Assembly (NCBI RefSeq): GCF_010668395.1
Contig: NZ_WUEY01000012.1
Location: 62,001 to 126,000, forward strand
Direction of reading: 5' to 3'
Origin: Martinezella lusitana
Lineage (GTDB): Bacteria > Pseudomonadota > Alphaproteobacteria > Rhizobiales > Rhizobiaceae
DNA: 64,000 nucleotides
Made by a program: the position numbers and the translations under genes. Under the pieces are notes generated by a model. The model was not told the origin of the DNA and made no database searches. It was given only the letters and a program-made list of their open reading frames with translations. This document shows, one piece after another, positions 34,497 to 43,430 of this stretch (position 1 is its first letter; every line of letters starts with the position of its first letter).

Positions 34497-35606
34497 ATGT
34501 CGATTCAGCGTACGAGTTTTTACGTTCTTCTGGCGGTGGTGACAATTGCGTTCATCTGGCTGCTTATTCCCTATTATACCGCTGTCTTCTGGGCCGTTAT
34601 CCTCGCGATCATTTTCTTTCCAGTTCATAAGCGACTGGAGCGTTTGTTAGGGGGCAGGCGCAGCATTGCCGCCCTGCTGACCGTGTTGATGAGCATATGC
34701 CTCGTCATCGTACCGGCAATGATCATTCTCGGTTCGCTTATCCAGGAAGGAACCAGCCTCTACCAGCGGATTAGCAGCAACGAAATCGACCTCAATGGAT
34801 ATCTCGTCCGGATCCAGAATGCCTTGCCCGCCTTCATCGACAACTGGCTGAACTCACTAAAGCTCGGCGGCTTTTCGGAATTGCGTGCGAACATCTCCTC
34901 AGGCATCGTGCAGGCAAGCAGATCGGTCGGCGTCAGCCTGCTGAGCCTTGGTCAGAACACCCTGCAGTTCTTCATCAGCTTCGGCATCATGCTATACCTG
35001 CTCTTCTTCCTGTTCAGGGATGGCGCTGACCTCAGCGGCAAGATACGCCATGCAATCCCTTTGAGCGACGACTATACGCGGCAGTTTCTCGACAGGTTTT
35101 CCGCTGTCGTTCGCGCCACCGTCAAGGGAAACATCATTATCGCGATCATCCAGGGCACGATCGGCGGTGTGGCATTCTGGGCTTTGGGCGTCGAGGCCGC
35201 CCTGCTATGGGGTGTGACGATGACCTTCCTGTCGATGCTGCCTGCAATTGGAGCCGCACTCGTATGGGCTCCGGCAGCCATCTGGCTGGTTCTCACGGGC
35301 GCCTGGCTGAAAGCAGCGATCCTAGTCCTCATCGGCGTATTCGTGATCGGGCTGATCGACAATCTGCTGCGTCCGCCGTTGGTCGGCAAGGGAACGCGGC
35401 TGCCCGACTATGTCGTGCTGATCTCGACGGTGGGCGGCATCTCCTTGTTCGGCATCAACGGCTTCGTCATTGGCCCCTTGATCGCCGCCTTGTTCATCGC
35501 CGCGTGGTCAATTTTCGCCGAACAGCAGAATACCGAGAGATCAAAGTCCAAATTAGTGAATGAGAATTCACCGGCTTCCCGGCACTTTAATGCAGGACGG
35601 GAGTGA
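34497..35606 (+). CDS. AI-2E family (PerM/YdiK-like) membrane transporter
   Basis: A 369-residue membrane protein with about seven to eight hydrophobic segments, the first pair at residues 8-45 (LLAVVTIAFIWLLIPYYTAV). The family's C-terminal core is present: VEAALLWGVTMTFLSMLPAI, LIDNLLRPPLVGKG and GGISLFGINGFVIGPLIAAL. The family includes the autoinducer-2 exporter TqsA, but many members export other solutes or ions, so the substrate is open. The polar tail after residue 345 is long. It stands alone between the 22-pair hairpin and the transglutaminase gene. Confidence 0.9.
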   Translation: MSIQRTSFYVLLAVVTIAFIWLLIPYYTAVFWAVILAIIFFPVHKRLERLLGGRRSIAALLTVLMSICLVIVPAMIILGSLIQEGTSLYQRISSNEIDLNGYLVRIQNALPAFIDNWLNSLKLGGFSELRANISSGIVQASRSVGVSLLSLGQNTLQFFISFGIMLYLLFFLFRDGADLSGKIRHAIPLSDDYTRQFLDRFSAVVRATVKGNIIIAIIQGTIGGVAFWALGVEAALLWGVTMTFLSMLPAIGAALVWAPAAIWLVLTGAWLKAAILVLIGVFVIGLIDNLLRPPLVGKGTRLPDYVVLISTVGGISLFGINGFVIGPLIAALFIAAWSIFAEQQNTERSKSKLVNENSPASRHFNAGRE

Positions 35607-35692
35607 CGAATTGCAGGCGATGGACGAGCGAGCCTGTCCGATAGATGCGGTGGCTCGTTCCCACGCTGACGCCCACAGAACCGGAAACAGTT

Positions 35693-36556
35693 ATGGCACA
35701 AATTCGCATCCACCACCGCACGATCTATCATTATCGTGATGCGGTGAATCTCGGCCCTCACCGGCTGATGTTGAGGCCGCGCGAGGGCCGCGATCTCCGG
35801 CTATTGTCGCATGAAGTCTCGGTAGCACCACAGGCCCAGATCAGTTGGGCAACCGATGTCTTCGGCAATGCCGTTGCCACTGCGGTTTTCAACGAGATGG
35901 CCGATGTCCTGACTGTCGATAGCGTTGCCTCGGTCGACCTCACCGCCTCGGCGTGGCCGGTCTTCGCCATAGCAGGCTCAGCCCTCACCTTCCCCTTCCG
36001 TTATTCGGATGGGGAATGGACCGATCTCGGCGCGCTGACGGCTCGGCAGTATGCCGACCCGTCCCAACAACTTCAGCAGTGGGCACAAGGGTTTGTCGCG
36101 GGAAATGCGACGGACACGCTCTCGCTTCTGAAGGACATAAGCGCTGGGGTGTCGTCATCGATCTCCTATCAAAGCCGTGAGGCGGAAGGCACACAGACAC
36201 CGACCCAGACGCTGGAGCGCGGGTGGGGATCGTGCCGTGACTTTGCAGTGCTGTTTGCCGAAGCCGTTCGTTCTCTGGGTTTTGGCGCACGCATCGTGTC
36301 GGGATACCTGTTCAATCCCGATCAGATATTGCTCGGTTCGCAGGATCAGGGCTCGACCCATGCCTGGGTCGAGGTATTCGTCCCCGGCGCCGGGTGGATT
36401 ACGTTCGATCCGACCAACCGTAGCATGGGCGGAGCCAATCTCATCCCTGTCGCCGTAACCCGTGATATCGCGCAATCTGTTCCGGTCGCCGGCAGCTTCG
36501 TCGGCGCGTCCGATGCCTTCCTATCGATGGACGTGGAGATCGCGGTGTCCACATGA
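35693..36556 (+). CDS. transglutaminase-like cysteine protease-fold protein
   Basis: A 287-residue protein with the N-terminal beta domain found in bacterial transglutaminase-like proteins (IRIHHRTIYHYRDAVNLGPH, LMLRPREG) and the catalytic core with Cys in GWGSCRDFA, His in THAWVEVF and Asp in FDPTN. The ATG at 35693 begins the conserved domain. Members may hydrolyse or crosslink peptides; in many bacteria they sit with alpha-E and circularly permuted ATP-grasp proteins, which are absent here. Substrate unknown. Confidence 0.88.
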   Translation: MAQIRIHHRTIYHYRDAVNLGPHRLMLRPREGRDLRLLSHEVSVAPQAQISWATDVFGNAVATAVFNEMADVLTVDSVASVDLTASAWPVFAIAGSALTFPFRYSDGEWTDLGALTARQYADPSQQLQQWAQGFVAGNATDTLSLLKDISAGVSSSISYQSREAEGTQTPTQTLERGWGSCRDFAVLFAEAVRSLGFGARIVSGYLFNPDQILLGSQDQGSTHAWVEVFVPGAGWITFDPTNRSMGGANLIPVAVTRDIAQSVPVAGSFVGASDAFLSMDVEIAVST

Positions 36557-36635
36557 GCCTCGGTAGACAACGAGGATTCTTGTCGTCAGCCATTCGCATG
36601 ATGACTCGACGGGGTTCTCGCGATCAACACCGCAC

Positions 36636-36935
36636 TCACCGCATGTGCGGATCTCTATCTCGGCGCTGCCGAGACGCGGCGATAGCACTTGCCTCCGGGG
36701 CCAGCAAATCGTGTTTCTCGGCAAAGGCGGCAAACAGGCCGCGCGCGGTCTCGGCTTCGATCTCACCGCGCAGCGCGGCACTGCATGCCTTGAGCGCGAC
36801 CGTGTGCGCGACGTCTCGCATTGACACCGGCCACTCGGAAAGATGCCGGTAGGCCTCCACTACGCTGCGAACTTCCGTCGGAAAGCCGAGGCCGACGAGA
36901 ATGGAAACAGGTCGCTCGAACATATCGGGTTTCAT
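36636..36935 (-). CDS. DUF982 protein
   Basis: A 99-residue protein with the rhizobial DUF982 pattern: FERPVSILVGLGFPTEVRSV, then EWPVS, ALKACSAALRGEIEAETARG and LFAAFAEKHDLL. GGAGAGAG precedes the ATG. Family members are numerous on rhizobial plasmids and have no known function. It is the only gene between the transglutaminase and Hsp20 genes. Confidence 0.8.
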   Translation of the reverse strand: MKPDMFERPVSILVGLGFPTEVRSVVEAYRHLSEWPVSMRDVAHTVALKACSAALRGEIEAETARGLFAAFAEKHDLLAPEASAIAASRQRRDRDPHMR

Positions 36936-37002
36936 TGCTCTCTCCTTCCCAACCCGGGATGGGCGCCGTAGCCACGGCGCCCTCGATAGCGGACAATGCA
37001 GG

Positions 37003-37476
37003 TTAAGCCGCCTTCTGCGCTTCGATTTGCGCGGGAGCAGCAGGGGTCAAAGCGGGAGCGCTCTGGATGGAAATTTTCCGCGGCTTCAGTGCCTCGGGAA
37101 TCTCGCGAACCAGATCGATCGACAGCAGACCGCTGCTGAGGTCCGCCCCGTTCACCCGGACGTGGTCGGCAAGCTCGAACCGGTGTTCGAACGGCCGGCC
37201 GGCAATGCCGCGATGCAGGTAGCCGTCATCGGAAGCCTCCTGCTTCTTACCGGTCACGGTCAGAAGATTGGATTGGAAGGTGATGTCGAGATCGTCCTGG
37301 GCAAAGCCGGCCACCGCAATCGAGATCCGATAGCTGTCATCGCCGGTCTTGACGATGTCATAGGGCGGCCAGTCGCTGATCGAGCGGGCGCGCTGGGCGT
37401 TTTCGAGAAGATTGAAGACCCGGTCGAAGCCGATGCTCGAACGGAACAGCGGTGCATAGTCATAAGATGTTGCCAT
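37003..37476 (-). CDS. Hsp20/IbpA small heat-shock protein
   Basis: A 157-residue alpha-crystallin-type chaperone of the rhizobial IbpA class: YDYAPLFRSSIGFDRVFNLL, PPYDIVKTGDDSYRISIAVA, LLTVTGKKQE, RGIAGRPFEHRFELADHV and ALKPRKISI, followed by an alanine- and proline-rich tail. The ATG at 37476 is preferred over 37482 because GGAGG then stands at eight rather than two bases. The leader contains a likely ROSE thermometer. It prevents aggregation of unfolded proteins in the cytoplasm. Confidence 0.92.
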   Translation of the reverse strand: MATSYDYAPLFRSSIGFDRVFNLLENAQRARSISDWPPYDIVKTGDDSYRISIAVAGFAQDDLDITFQSNLLTVTGKKQEASDDGYLHRGIAGRPFEHRFELADHVRVNGADLSSGLLSIDLVREIPEALKPRKISIQSAPALTPAAPAQIEAQKAA

Positions 37477-37545
37477 AGCCATATCCTCCTTGAAGCAACA
37501 TGGGTACGGAAGCGCCGAAAGGCGGCGCTCCCAGCAAGGCCGGCC
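37477..37545 (-). promoter_or_regulatory. probable ROSE RNA thermometer in hsp20 leader
   Basis: On the transcript, a hairpin of GGGAGCGCCG with CGGCGCTTCC is followed by TGTTGCTTCAAGGAGGATAT. The TTGCT piece can pair with the GGAGG ribosome site around a three-base loop, leaving the bulged G typical of ROSE elements of rhizobial small heat-shock genes. The pairing is my hand fold. Confidence 0.6.
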
Positions 37546-37647
37546 CTGTCATCAGCGGCTGGCGGCAATCGATTTGGTTTTTGAGGATTACGGATTCAAG
37601 GGCATCCACCGGAAAAATTCGGCACGTCTTTCGTCATCACCACCGGC

Positions 37648-38679
37648 TCAATCAAGCTCATAGACTGCGGCATTATCCTGGACCTCGCGCAGGCCCTTGT
37701 AGGACGCGTGCCGCAGATTGCCGTCGTCGGTCCAGCCCCGGAATTCGATCTCGGCAATCAGCGTCGGCTGCGCGAAGACATAGTTCTTGCCCTTAAGCGG
37801 CACGACAGGTGTCTTGGTCTTCAACATATCCAGCGTCTTTGTCAGGTATGCGGCGTCCTTTTCCTTGAAGCCCGTGCCGACCGCGCCGACATAGATCCAA
37901 TCGTGTCCGCGGCGGGCGGCAAGCAGCAGGCTGCCGATGCCGCCACGGGCGGTGGCGGACTGCTCGTAGCCGACGACCATGAAACTCTCGCTCTGCACGC
38001 ATTTGATCTTGAGCCAGTCACCGGTCCTGCCGGAGCGATACGGGCTGTCGCGGCGCTTGGCGATGATGCCTTCCAGTCCAAGCGAGCGAGCATTTTCCAG
38101 AAGCTCGGCGCCGTCACCCTGTACTTCCTCTGAAAGCTGTATCGCACCAACCGCACCATCAAGGAGGTCCGTCAGCAGATGCCGGCGGGCCGACAGTTCT
38201 GTTTTCGTCAGATCGTGCCCGTCAAAGTATAAGAGATCGAAAGCAGAGAGGACGGATTCCGTCGAGGCACGTTTACCGCCTCTTCCGCCGAGCGAACGTT
38301 GGAGGGCTCCGAAGTCGGAGCGGCCCTGCGCATTGAGAACGACGGCTTCGCCATCCAGGATCGCAGTCGCAACCCCAAGCTCTTTCGCCGCTGCCGCTAT
38401 CGTTGGGAACCTATGTATCCAGTCGTGGCCGCCGCGGGTGATGATCCGCACGCCTGATGGTTCGATGTGGATCGCTAAGCGATAGCCATCCCACTTGATT
38501 TCGTAGGCCCAGTCCGGCCCGGTTGGCGGCGCTGTTTTCAGCGGCGCGAGGCAAGGCTCGACCCGATCGGGTATTGGATCGAAGGGAAGGTTCGGCTGCG
38601 CCGGATCGCGCCTGCGTCTTGGCTGCGATTTCGCGGTGAAGCTATCGCCCCGGAGGAGCGGCTCGGCGAGCCTTTTCAT
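37648..38679 (-). CDS. ATP-dependent DNA ligase (LigD ligase domain only)
   Basis: A 343-residue stand-alone ligase. The nucleotidyl lysine is in YEIKWDGYRLAIHI, motif III-like FDLLYFDGHDL follows, then LEGIIAKRRDSPYRSGRTGD with GDWLKIKC and the OB-fold ending FRGWTDDGNLRHASYKGLRE. It lacks the phosphoesterase and polymerase domains of LigD (29051-31714). Its start overlaps the end of the second Ku gene, forming a Ku-ligase operon as in other rhizobia. It probably serves an alternative end-joining pathway, now without a whole Ku partner from that operon. Confidence 0.92.
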   Translation of the reverse strand: MKRLAEPLLRGDSFTAKSQPRRRRDPAQPNLPFDPIPDRVEPCLAPLKTAPPTGPDWAYEIKWDGYRLAIHIEPSGVRIITRGGHDWIHRFPTIAAAAKELGVATAILDGEAVVLNAQGRSDFGALQRSLGGRGGKRASTESVLSAFDLLYFDGHDLTKTELSARRHLLTDLLDGAVGAIQLSEEVQGDGAELLENARSLGLEGIIAKRRDSPYRSGRTGDWLKIKCVQSESFMVVGYEQSATARGGIGSLLLAARRGHDWIYVGAVGTGFKEKDAAYLTKTLDMLKTKTPVVPLKGKNYVFAQPTLIAEIEFRGWTDDGNLRHASYKGLREVQDNAAVYELD

Positions 38680-39487
38680 TTGCCGGTCCGGGTTTCCGCA
38701 GCGACCGACTTCTTCAAGGCATCCATGATATTGATGACATTGCTCGGAGCGGGCGCTGTTGCCGACGCTTTAGCTTTGGCCTTCGACGGCTTCTTCAGCG
38801 CTTTCTTTTTGTCGGCGATGATATCGAGCAACCGATCCTGCACCGGATCGATGACCATCTTGGGATTCCAGTGCTGGGTCTGCTTTTTGATCAACTGCTG
38901 CACCAAGGGCATCATGTCGGAATCCGCTGTCTCATCGCCGATGCCCGCAAAATAGGTATCCTCGTCACGGACTTCATCCCCATAGCGCAATGTCCAGAGC
39001 ACGATACCTTTGCCGCGTGGCTCCAGCATGACGGCGCGCTCGCGGCGCGTGATGACCAGCCGGGAGATCCCGACCATGTCCTGGGATTCCATCGCGTCGC
39101 GAATGACCGAGAAGGCCTCCTGACCAACCGAATCGTTCGGCGACAAATAGTAGGGTGTATCGAGCCAGATCCACTCGATGCTGTCTCGCGGTGTAAAGGT
39201 GGAGATATCGATGGTCTTGGCGCTGTCGAGCGCGACGTTTTAGAGCTCCTCGTCTTCCAGCATGACATAGTCGTTCTCGCCACGCTGGTAGCCTTTGACC
39301 TCGTCTTCGTCGTTCACCTCCTTGCCGGTGATGGAATCCACATAGTGGCTGACGACGCGGTTCTGGGTCTCGCGGTTGAGGGTATGAAAGCGAACCTTCT
39401 CGTTTTCCGAAGTCGCTGGTCATCTGCACCGGGCAGGTGACCAGCGACAGCTTGAGATAGCCTTTCCAGTAGGGGGCGGAGTGCCAT
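38676..39487 (-). pseudogene. second Ku gene, frameshifted and interrupted
   Basis: A GGAGG site and the ATG at 39487 begin MALRP. Then a run of five C (39472-39476) shifts frame into YWKGYLKLSLVTCPVQMTSD, and a second shift near 39407-39420 moves into SENEKVRFHTLNRETQNRVV. A TAA at 39240-39242 interrupts that frame inside LEDEEL-NVALDS. The last part, from TTG at 39146 (SPNDSVGQEAFSVIRDAMES...), is intact to the stop at 38676 and carries a lysine-rich tail. With three lesions no full Ku can be made. A 156-residue C-terminal piece may still be translated. Confidence 0.88.
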
Positions 39488-40405
39488 CGTATCCTCCGAT
39501 CGGCCGGCGCGGCGGGTGGGTGCAGCGGCCTGTTTCGCCTTGGCGGCGGCCGCAGGCTTTGCCGCCTTCTTTCGGGCAGCACCTTTATTGGCGTTGGCGT
39601 TGGCGGCAGTGGGCTTCGATCCCGCCTTGCCGCCGATACCGGCGCTCTCGCGCAGGGCCTGGAGCAGATCGCTCTGGTTGGAAACCGCCGGCGCCTTCTT
39701 CTTTGGAAGCGACCGACCCTCGATCTTGGCTTTCACCAGTTCGGCGATAGCCGCCTCATAGCGGTCGTCGAATGTGCTGGCGTCGACGCTGCCCTTCTTG
39801 GTGCCAATGATGTGCTCGGCAAGCTCCAGCATTTCGCCTTCGATCTTGAGGTCGGGAAGTTCCTCGAAGGCCTCCTGAGAGGAGCGGACTTCATAGTCGA
39901 AGTTGAGCGTCGTGGCGATCAGGCCCTTGCCGTGCGGCCTGATCAGTACCGCGCGCATGCGGCGGAAGAGAACGGTGCGTGCGATCGCCGCGACCTTTGC
40001 TTGTCTCATGCCGTCGCGCAACAGCACGAAGCCCTCGGTGCCCATCTTGTCGGGAGCAAGGTAATAAGGTTTGTCGAAATAGACGCCGTCGATTTCGTTG
40101 CAGGGGATGAAGGCGTCGACCTTCAGCGTCTTGTCGCTGTCAGGAACGGCCGCCGCAACCTCATCCGGCTCGAGGATGATGTACTGACCGTTCTCGATCT
40201 CGTAGCCCTTGACCTGATCGTCACGCTCGACGGGATCGCCGGTTTCGCTGTCGACGAACTCGCGCTTGACGCGGTAGCCCGTCTTACGATTGAGCGTGTT
40301 GAAGGCGATGCGTTCCGACGATGATGCTGCGGTGTAGAACGCCACCGGAGAGGCGACCTCTCCGAGCTTGATAAAGCCTCTCCAATTCGCTCGCGGGACA
40401 ACCAT
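39314..40405 (-). CDS. ku: Ku protein, end joining; reads through into next gene
   Basis: The first about 300 codons are a complete bacterial Ku: RANWRGFIKLGEVASPVAFY, AFNTLNRKTGYRVKREFVDS, VYFDKPYYLAPDKMGTEGF and LIRPHGKGLIATTLNFDYEV, then a lysine- and alanine-rich DNA-binding tail. The frame does not stop where expected: a CGA at 39500-39502, possibly a former TGA, lets it run through the ribosome site and start of the second Ku for about 60 extra residues to 39314. Ku threads onto broken ends and recruits LigD. The ATG at 40405 follows AGGAG. Confidence 0.9.
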   Translation of the reverse strand: MVVPRANWRGFIKLGEVASPVAFYTAASSSERIAFNTLNRKTGYRVKREFVDSETGDPVERDDQVKGYEIENGQYIILEPDEVAAAVPDSDKTLKVDAFIPCNEIDGVYFDKPYYLAPDKMGTEGFVLLRDGMRQAKVAAIARTVLFRRMRAVLIRPHGKGLIATTLNFDYEVRSSQEAFEELPDLKIEGEMLELAEHIIGTKKGSVDASTFDDRYEAAIAELVKAKIEGRSLPKKKAPAVSNQSDLLQALRESAGIGGKAGSKPTAANANANKGAARKKAAKPAAAAKAKQAAAPTRRAGRSEDTMALRPLLERLSQAVAGHLPGADDQRLRKTRRFAFIPSTARPRTASSATMWIPSPARR

Positions 40406-40602
40406 GACGCAGACTCCTGACACAGCCAATGCGATTCAAGCGAATCGACATGTAATTTTTCCGACTCGAAACGAATCATTTTTCAATGACGTAGCCGCTC
40501 GCCCCCGCGCGTTTTGCGAGTCATCCGTAGGCATCTGATTCACATGCATCTTTTGGAGGCGACGCGCGTTTAGCCATGCAGCAACCATAAAGGAGTCCTG
40601 CC

Positions 40603-40782
40603 ATGATCAAGCGCGAACTAATCGATACCGGGACTGACAAACGTTACGTCCGCCGCGATGAAGAGGGCAAGTTCAAAGAAAGCGTCGATGTCTCCTGGTC
40701 GCTGTCGGCCGATGCTCGCCATGACGCCAAGCATGATGCGAAACCCGGCCAGGGTGACAAGGGCGACCACAAGCGCCGGTAA
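40603..40782 (+). CDS. small charged hypothetical protein
   Basis: A 59-residue, strongly charged protein (MIKRELIDTGTDKRYVRRDE..., ending KPGQGDKGDHKRR). AAAGGAG precedes the ATG and the stop is only six bases before xthA, so the two are probably cotranscribed. The pattern is common in rhizobial stress regions; function is unknown. It diverges from the ku gene. Confidence 0.72.
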   Translation: MIKRELIDTGTDKRYVRRDEEGKFKESVDVSWSLSADARHDAKHDAKPGQGDKGDHKRR

Positions 40783-40788
40783 AAGCGG

Positions 40789-41577
40789 GTGAAGCTCGCC
40801 ACGTACAACGTCAATGGCATCAACGGCCGCCTCGACGTGCTGCTTCGGTGGCTCGACGAGGCGAAACCCGATGTCGTCTGCTTACAGGAACTGAAGGCGC
40901 CGGACGACAAGTTTCCGCGTCGCGAGATCGAACGCGCTGGTTATGGCGCCATCTGGCACGGCCAGAAGTCCTGGAACGGCGTGGCCATCCTCGCACGCGA
41001 TCAGGAACCACGCGAGACGCGCCGTGGTCTTCCCGGCGATCCCAACGACAGTCACAGCCGCTATATCGAAGCGGCAGTCGACGGCATCGTCATCGGCTGC
41101 CTCTATCTCCCGAACGGCAATCCAGCCCCCGGCCCGAAGTTCGACTACAAGCTGCGTTGGTTCGAGCGGCTGCAGTCCTATGCGGCCGAACTGTTCGAAC
41201 TCGAGGTGCCGGTCGCCCTTGTCGGCGACTTCAACGTGATGCCGACCGATCTCGACGTCTACGCCCCGGAACGATGGCGAGATGATGCTCTGTTCCGGTC
41301 AGAAGTACGCGCTGCCTATGCCGAGCTCATCGCCATGGGATGGACAGACGCCATCCGCCTGCTTCATCCGGACGAACGGATTTATACGTTCTGGAAGTAT
41401 TTCCGGAACGCCTTCGCGCGTGATGCCGGTCTGCGCATCGACCATTTTCTGCTGAGCCCGTCCTTGCGCGAGAGGCTGAAAACGTGCGGCTTCGACAAGT
41501 TTGCGCGCGCTTGGGAGCATACAAGCGATCATGCGCCGGTCTGGATTGAACTGGATGACGGGGAACTTATCTCATGA
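40789..41577 (+). CDS. xthA: exodeoxyribonuclease III family nuclease
   Basis: A 262-residue ExoIII/AP endonuclease. Catalytic blocks are visible: KLATYNVNGINGRLD, VVCLQELKAPDD (metal-binding Glu), YLPNGNPAPGPKFDYKLRWF, LVGDFNVMPTDLDVY, LRIDHFLLSP and the final TSDHAPVWIEL with the catalytic His. It removes 3' blocks and cuts abasic sites in base-excision repair. It starts with GTG at 40789. It fits the repair theme of the neighbourhood (Ku, LigD, AlkB-like protein). Confidence 0.93.
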   Translation: MKLATYNVNGINGRLDVLLRWLDEAKPDVVCLQELKAPDDKFPRREIERAGYGAIWHGQKSWNGVAILARDQEPRETRRGLPGDPNDSHSRYIEAAVDGIVIGCLYLPNGNPAPGPKFDYKLRWFERLQSYAAELFELEVPVALVGDFNVMPTDLDVYAPERWRDDALFRSEVRAAYAELIAMGWTDAIRLLHPDERIYTFWKYFRNAFARDAGLRIDHFLLSPSLRERLKTCGFDKFARAWEHTSDHAPVWIELDDGELIS

Positions 41578-41650
41578 CCAGATATCCCGTCTCGACGAGT
41601 TCCCTCTGCCGAGTGTCTCTGGCGAAGATATCAATAGAAGGAGTGACGGC

Positions 41651-41896
41651 ATGCCCGCTCAAGCAGACTTCGATGTTGGTGATTTCGCCGATCGTCTCGC
41701 GGCGATGAGCGACGACGAGCTGTTCGAAACCATGCAGAGGCTCGAAGACGAACGCGAAGACATCCGTCCCGACGAGCGCGATGGCAGCGATGTGTTCGCG
41801 AAAATCACCCTGGTCGAGACGGCCATCGAGGATCGGTTTCCAGGCCAGCTCTTGGCACGTTACAAGGATTGGCAGCAGCGTCGAGCCGCAAGCTGA
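41651..41896 (+). CDS. small acidic hypothetical protein
   Basis: An 81-residue acidic helical protein (MPAQADFDVGDFADRLAAMS...DDELFETMQRLEDEREDI). AGGAG stands upstream of the ATG at 41651. It follows xthA in the same direction and precedes another small gene by 13 bases. No known domain. Confidence 0.62.
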   Translation: MPAQADFDVGDFADRLAAMSDDELFETMQRLEDEREDIRPDERDGSDVFAKITLVETAIEDRFPGQLLARYKDWQQRRAAS

Positions 41897-41909
41897 AGGA
41901 GCGCCTATC

Positions 41910-42152
41910 ATGACCGAACGATCCGAAAGCCCGGAACGGCTGTTTAAGCAGCTCGACGACCTTGTCGCCGACATCATCGACCAGTTCGCAAGCCAAGGAC
42001 ATGGAACCGCGGTCGTCATCGAAACACTGCAGGACGTTCTGGCAAAACGCCAGGTCGCTCATGAGCGTGATCCCGATCCGGCAGAAGACGCGGTCGATGA
42101 GCCCGCTAATGACTGGTCCGGCGCCGATGACCGGACCGGGGCGAAGGAGTAG
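41910..42152 (+). CDS. small acidic hypothetical protein
   Basis: An 80-residue protein (MTERSESPERLFKQLDDLVA...VIETLQDVLAKRQVAHERD) with an acidic, tryptophan-containing end (DEPANDWSGADD). GAAGGAG precedes the ATG. It is the third small gene in the xthA series and is rhizobial in style. Function unknown. Confidence 0.65.
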   Translation: MTERSESPERLFKQLDDLVADIIDQFASQGHGTAVVIETLQDVLAKRQVAHERDPDPAEDAVDEPANDWSGADDRTGAKE

Positions 42153-42157
42153 CGAAT

Positions 42158-42417
42158 ATGGTTCCACCCATGGATCATCGCGGAACAGTCGATATAGCGC
42201 GAAGCCTCACCCGCACGCAGAAGCCCTCAGAGCGATCGCTTTTTTGCCGGTGCAAGAAGTCGGCAAGGGCTGGCTGGTCGGTGACAGGTGGCCTCTCGGA
42301 AAAGATCGTCGAGCGGCTCGAACAGCTGGAACTGGTGGAGGAAAGTTTCGTGCGGGCAAACCGGTGCTGCAATTGACGATCGACCGACAAGCGACTAAGG
42401 CTCGCCTGCTGCATTAG
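42158..42417 (+). pseudogene. small gene broken by alternating frameshifts
   Basis: The ATG at 42158 gives MDHRGTVDIARSLTRTQ; the meaningful sequence then moves to the +1 frame (ALRAIAFLPVQEVGKGWLVG), back to the first frame (SEKIVERLEQLELVEESFVR), and again to the +1 frame (AGKPVLQLTIDRQATKARLL) before a stop at 42417. Joined, these make one plausible 85-residue protein with a winged-helix look. Three shifts in 260 bases mean it is not functional or the sequence here is poor. Confidence 0.6.
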
Positions 42418-42583
42418 CCGATCAGGCCCATCATCGCCTTCGAAGGCCGCATTCTTTCTCGAACTCCGACTCGAAATTTGAAGCTGAACTGTCCAGTCCA
42501 GGCTCCCGCCGAGGAACCTTTGGCTTCGAAACGATCGAGAGGCCTTCAGCAAAGACTTTCCCGTTCCTGGAGCCTATAGAATA

Positions 42584-42745
42584 TTAAAGCGCAGTGCCGC
42601 TTTCCAATGTCGGTAGATTGGCTTCCTCAACCTTTGAAAGATGCAGGAAGACGTCGGCGCTACCGTCGTCAGGCGCAATAAAACCAAAACCATTTGCTGC
42701 ACTGACCATTTCACCTTGCCGCCGACATATATGACTTTCCTTCAT
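42584..42745 (-). pseudogene. cold-shock-domain protein, cut short
   Basis: The frame carries the second half of a CSD motif (AANGFGFIAPDDGSADVFLH, LSKVEEANLPTLESGTAL) and then a TAA. In the next frame the expected continuation FNIL appears, so a small deletion has probably removed the last strand. The N-terminus (MKESHICRRQGEM) resembles that of longer rhizobial CSD proteins. CAGGAA precedes the ATG at 42745. Confidence 0.55.
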
Positions 42746-42806
42746 GAGGAGAAATTCCTGCATTTTGCCAGCGTCTTTTTCCGAACGCAACCGGCATTGG
42801 CTGCCT

Positions 42807-43430
42807 TTATGTCCCGGTATTTAGTTCGCGGAAGGTGATCGAATAACGAAGCTGGTCGACCGGCGGGATGGAATGCTCCCAAAGGGTTCTTGCGTCGCCA
42901 GCCATCACGTAGGCCGATCCTGGTTCAGCAATGATCGAGCTACGCTGCCACCTGTCGCCGTGGCGTCGCCTCAGCCTGAAGATGCAGGGAGAGAGAAGCG
43001 AGATACCGACCACGCGACCAAAGACGAATTTGTCTTTGTGCCAACCGATCGGAGCGCCGGGACCATATTCGGTCACCAAGGCCTGTTCCAACCGGTCGGG
43101 GTCGATGCCAGCGAAACTGCCTGCCATCTCGCGCAGGGGCAAAAGAAACGGCGGAATATCGTCGCCTTTTCGGACGCGCTCCGTACCCTCATCGAAAACC
43201 GGCGCGCAAGCCGTGCAGTCTCGCTGGAGGCTATCAAAATGGCTATCGCGTATAGCGTTTTGCCTGCTCATCCTCATGGCTTTGAAGGCGTAATACGGGA
43301 ATTCCAAGCCGCGCAATATGAAGTGGAGGATAAGGTCGACAACATCGCTCCATCCGTAATTGAGAGCGCGAACTCTTATTGGCCGCAGCGGCGCCAAATT
43401 TACCTTGAACGAATAAGGATAGCCATTCAC
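42807..43430 (-). CDS. AlkB-like 2-oxoglutarate/iron dioxygenase
   Basis: A 207-residue protein whose C-terminal two thirds is a clear AlkB core: DIPPFLLPLREMAGSFAGID, LVTEYGPGAPIGWHKDK (iron ligands His and Asp in HKD), FGRVVGISLLSPCIFRLRRR, then EHSIPPVDQLRYSITFREL with the third histidine and the oxoglutarate arginine. Such proteins reverse alkylation damage in nucleic acids. The first 60 residues fit the family poorly (LILHFILRGLEFPYYAFKAM is the only match), and no ribosome site marks the start, so the N-terminus may be degraded or mis-assigned. Confidence 0.72.
   Translation of the reverse strand: MNGYPYSFKVNLAPLRPIRVRALNYGWSDVVDLILHFILRGLEFPYYAFKAMRMSRQNAIRDSHFDSLQRDCTACAPVFDEGTERVRKGDDIPPFLLPLREMAGSFAGIDPDRLEQALVTEYGPGAPIGWHKDKFVFGRVVGISLLSPCIFRLRRRHGDRWQRSSIIAEPGSAYVMAGDARTLWEHSIPPVDQLRYSITFRELNTGT

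Noticed and set aside
40789..42417. Possibility that xthA and the following small genes form a defence system
   Set aside because: The products are a standard ExoIII nuclease and small acidic rhizobial proteins; no helicase, effector or sensor domain supports a defence role.
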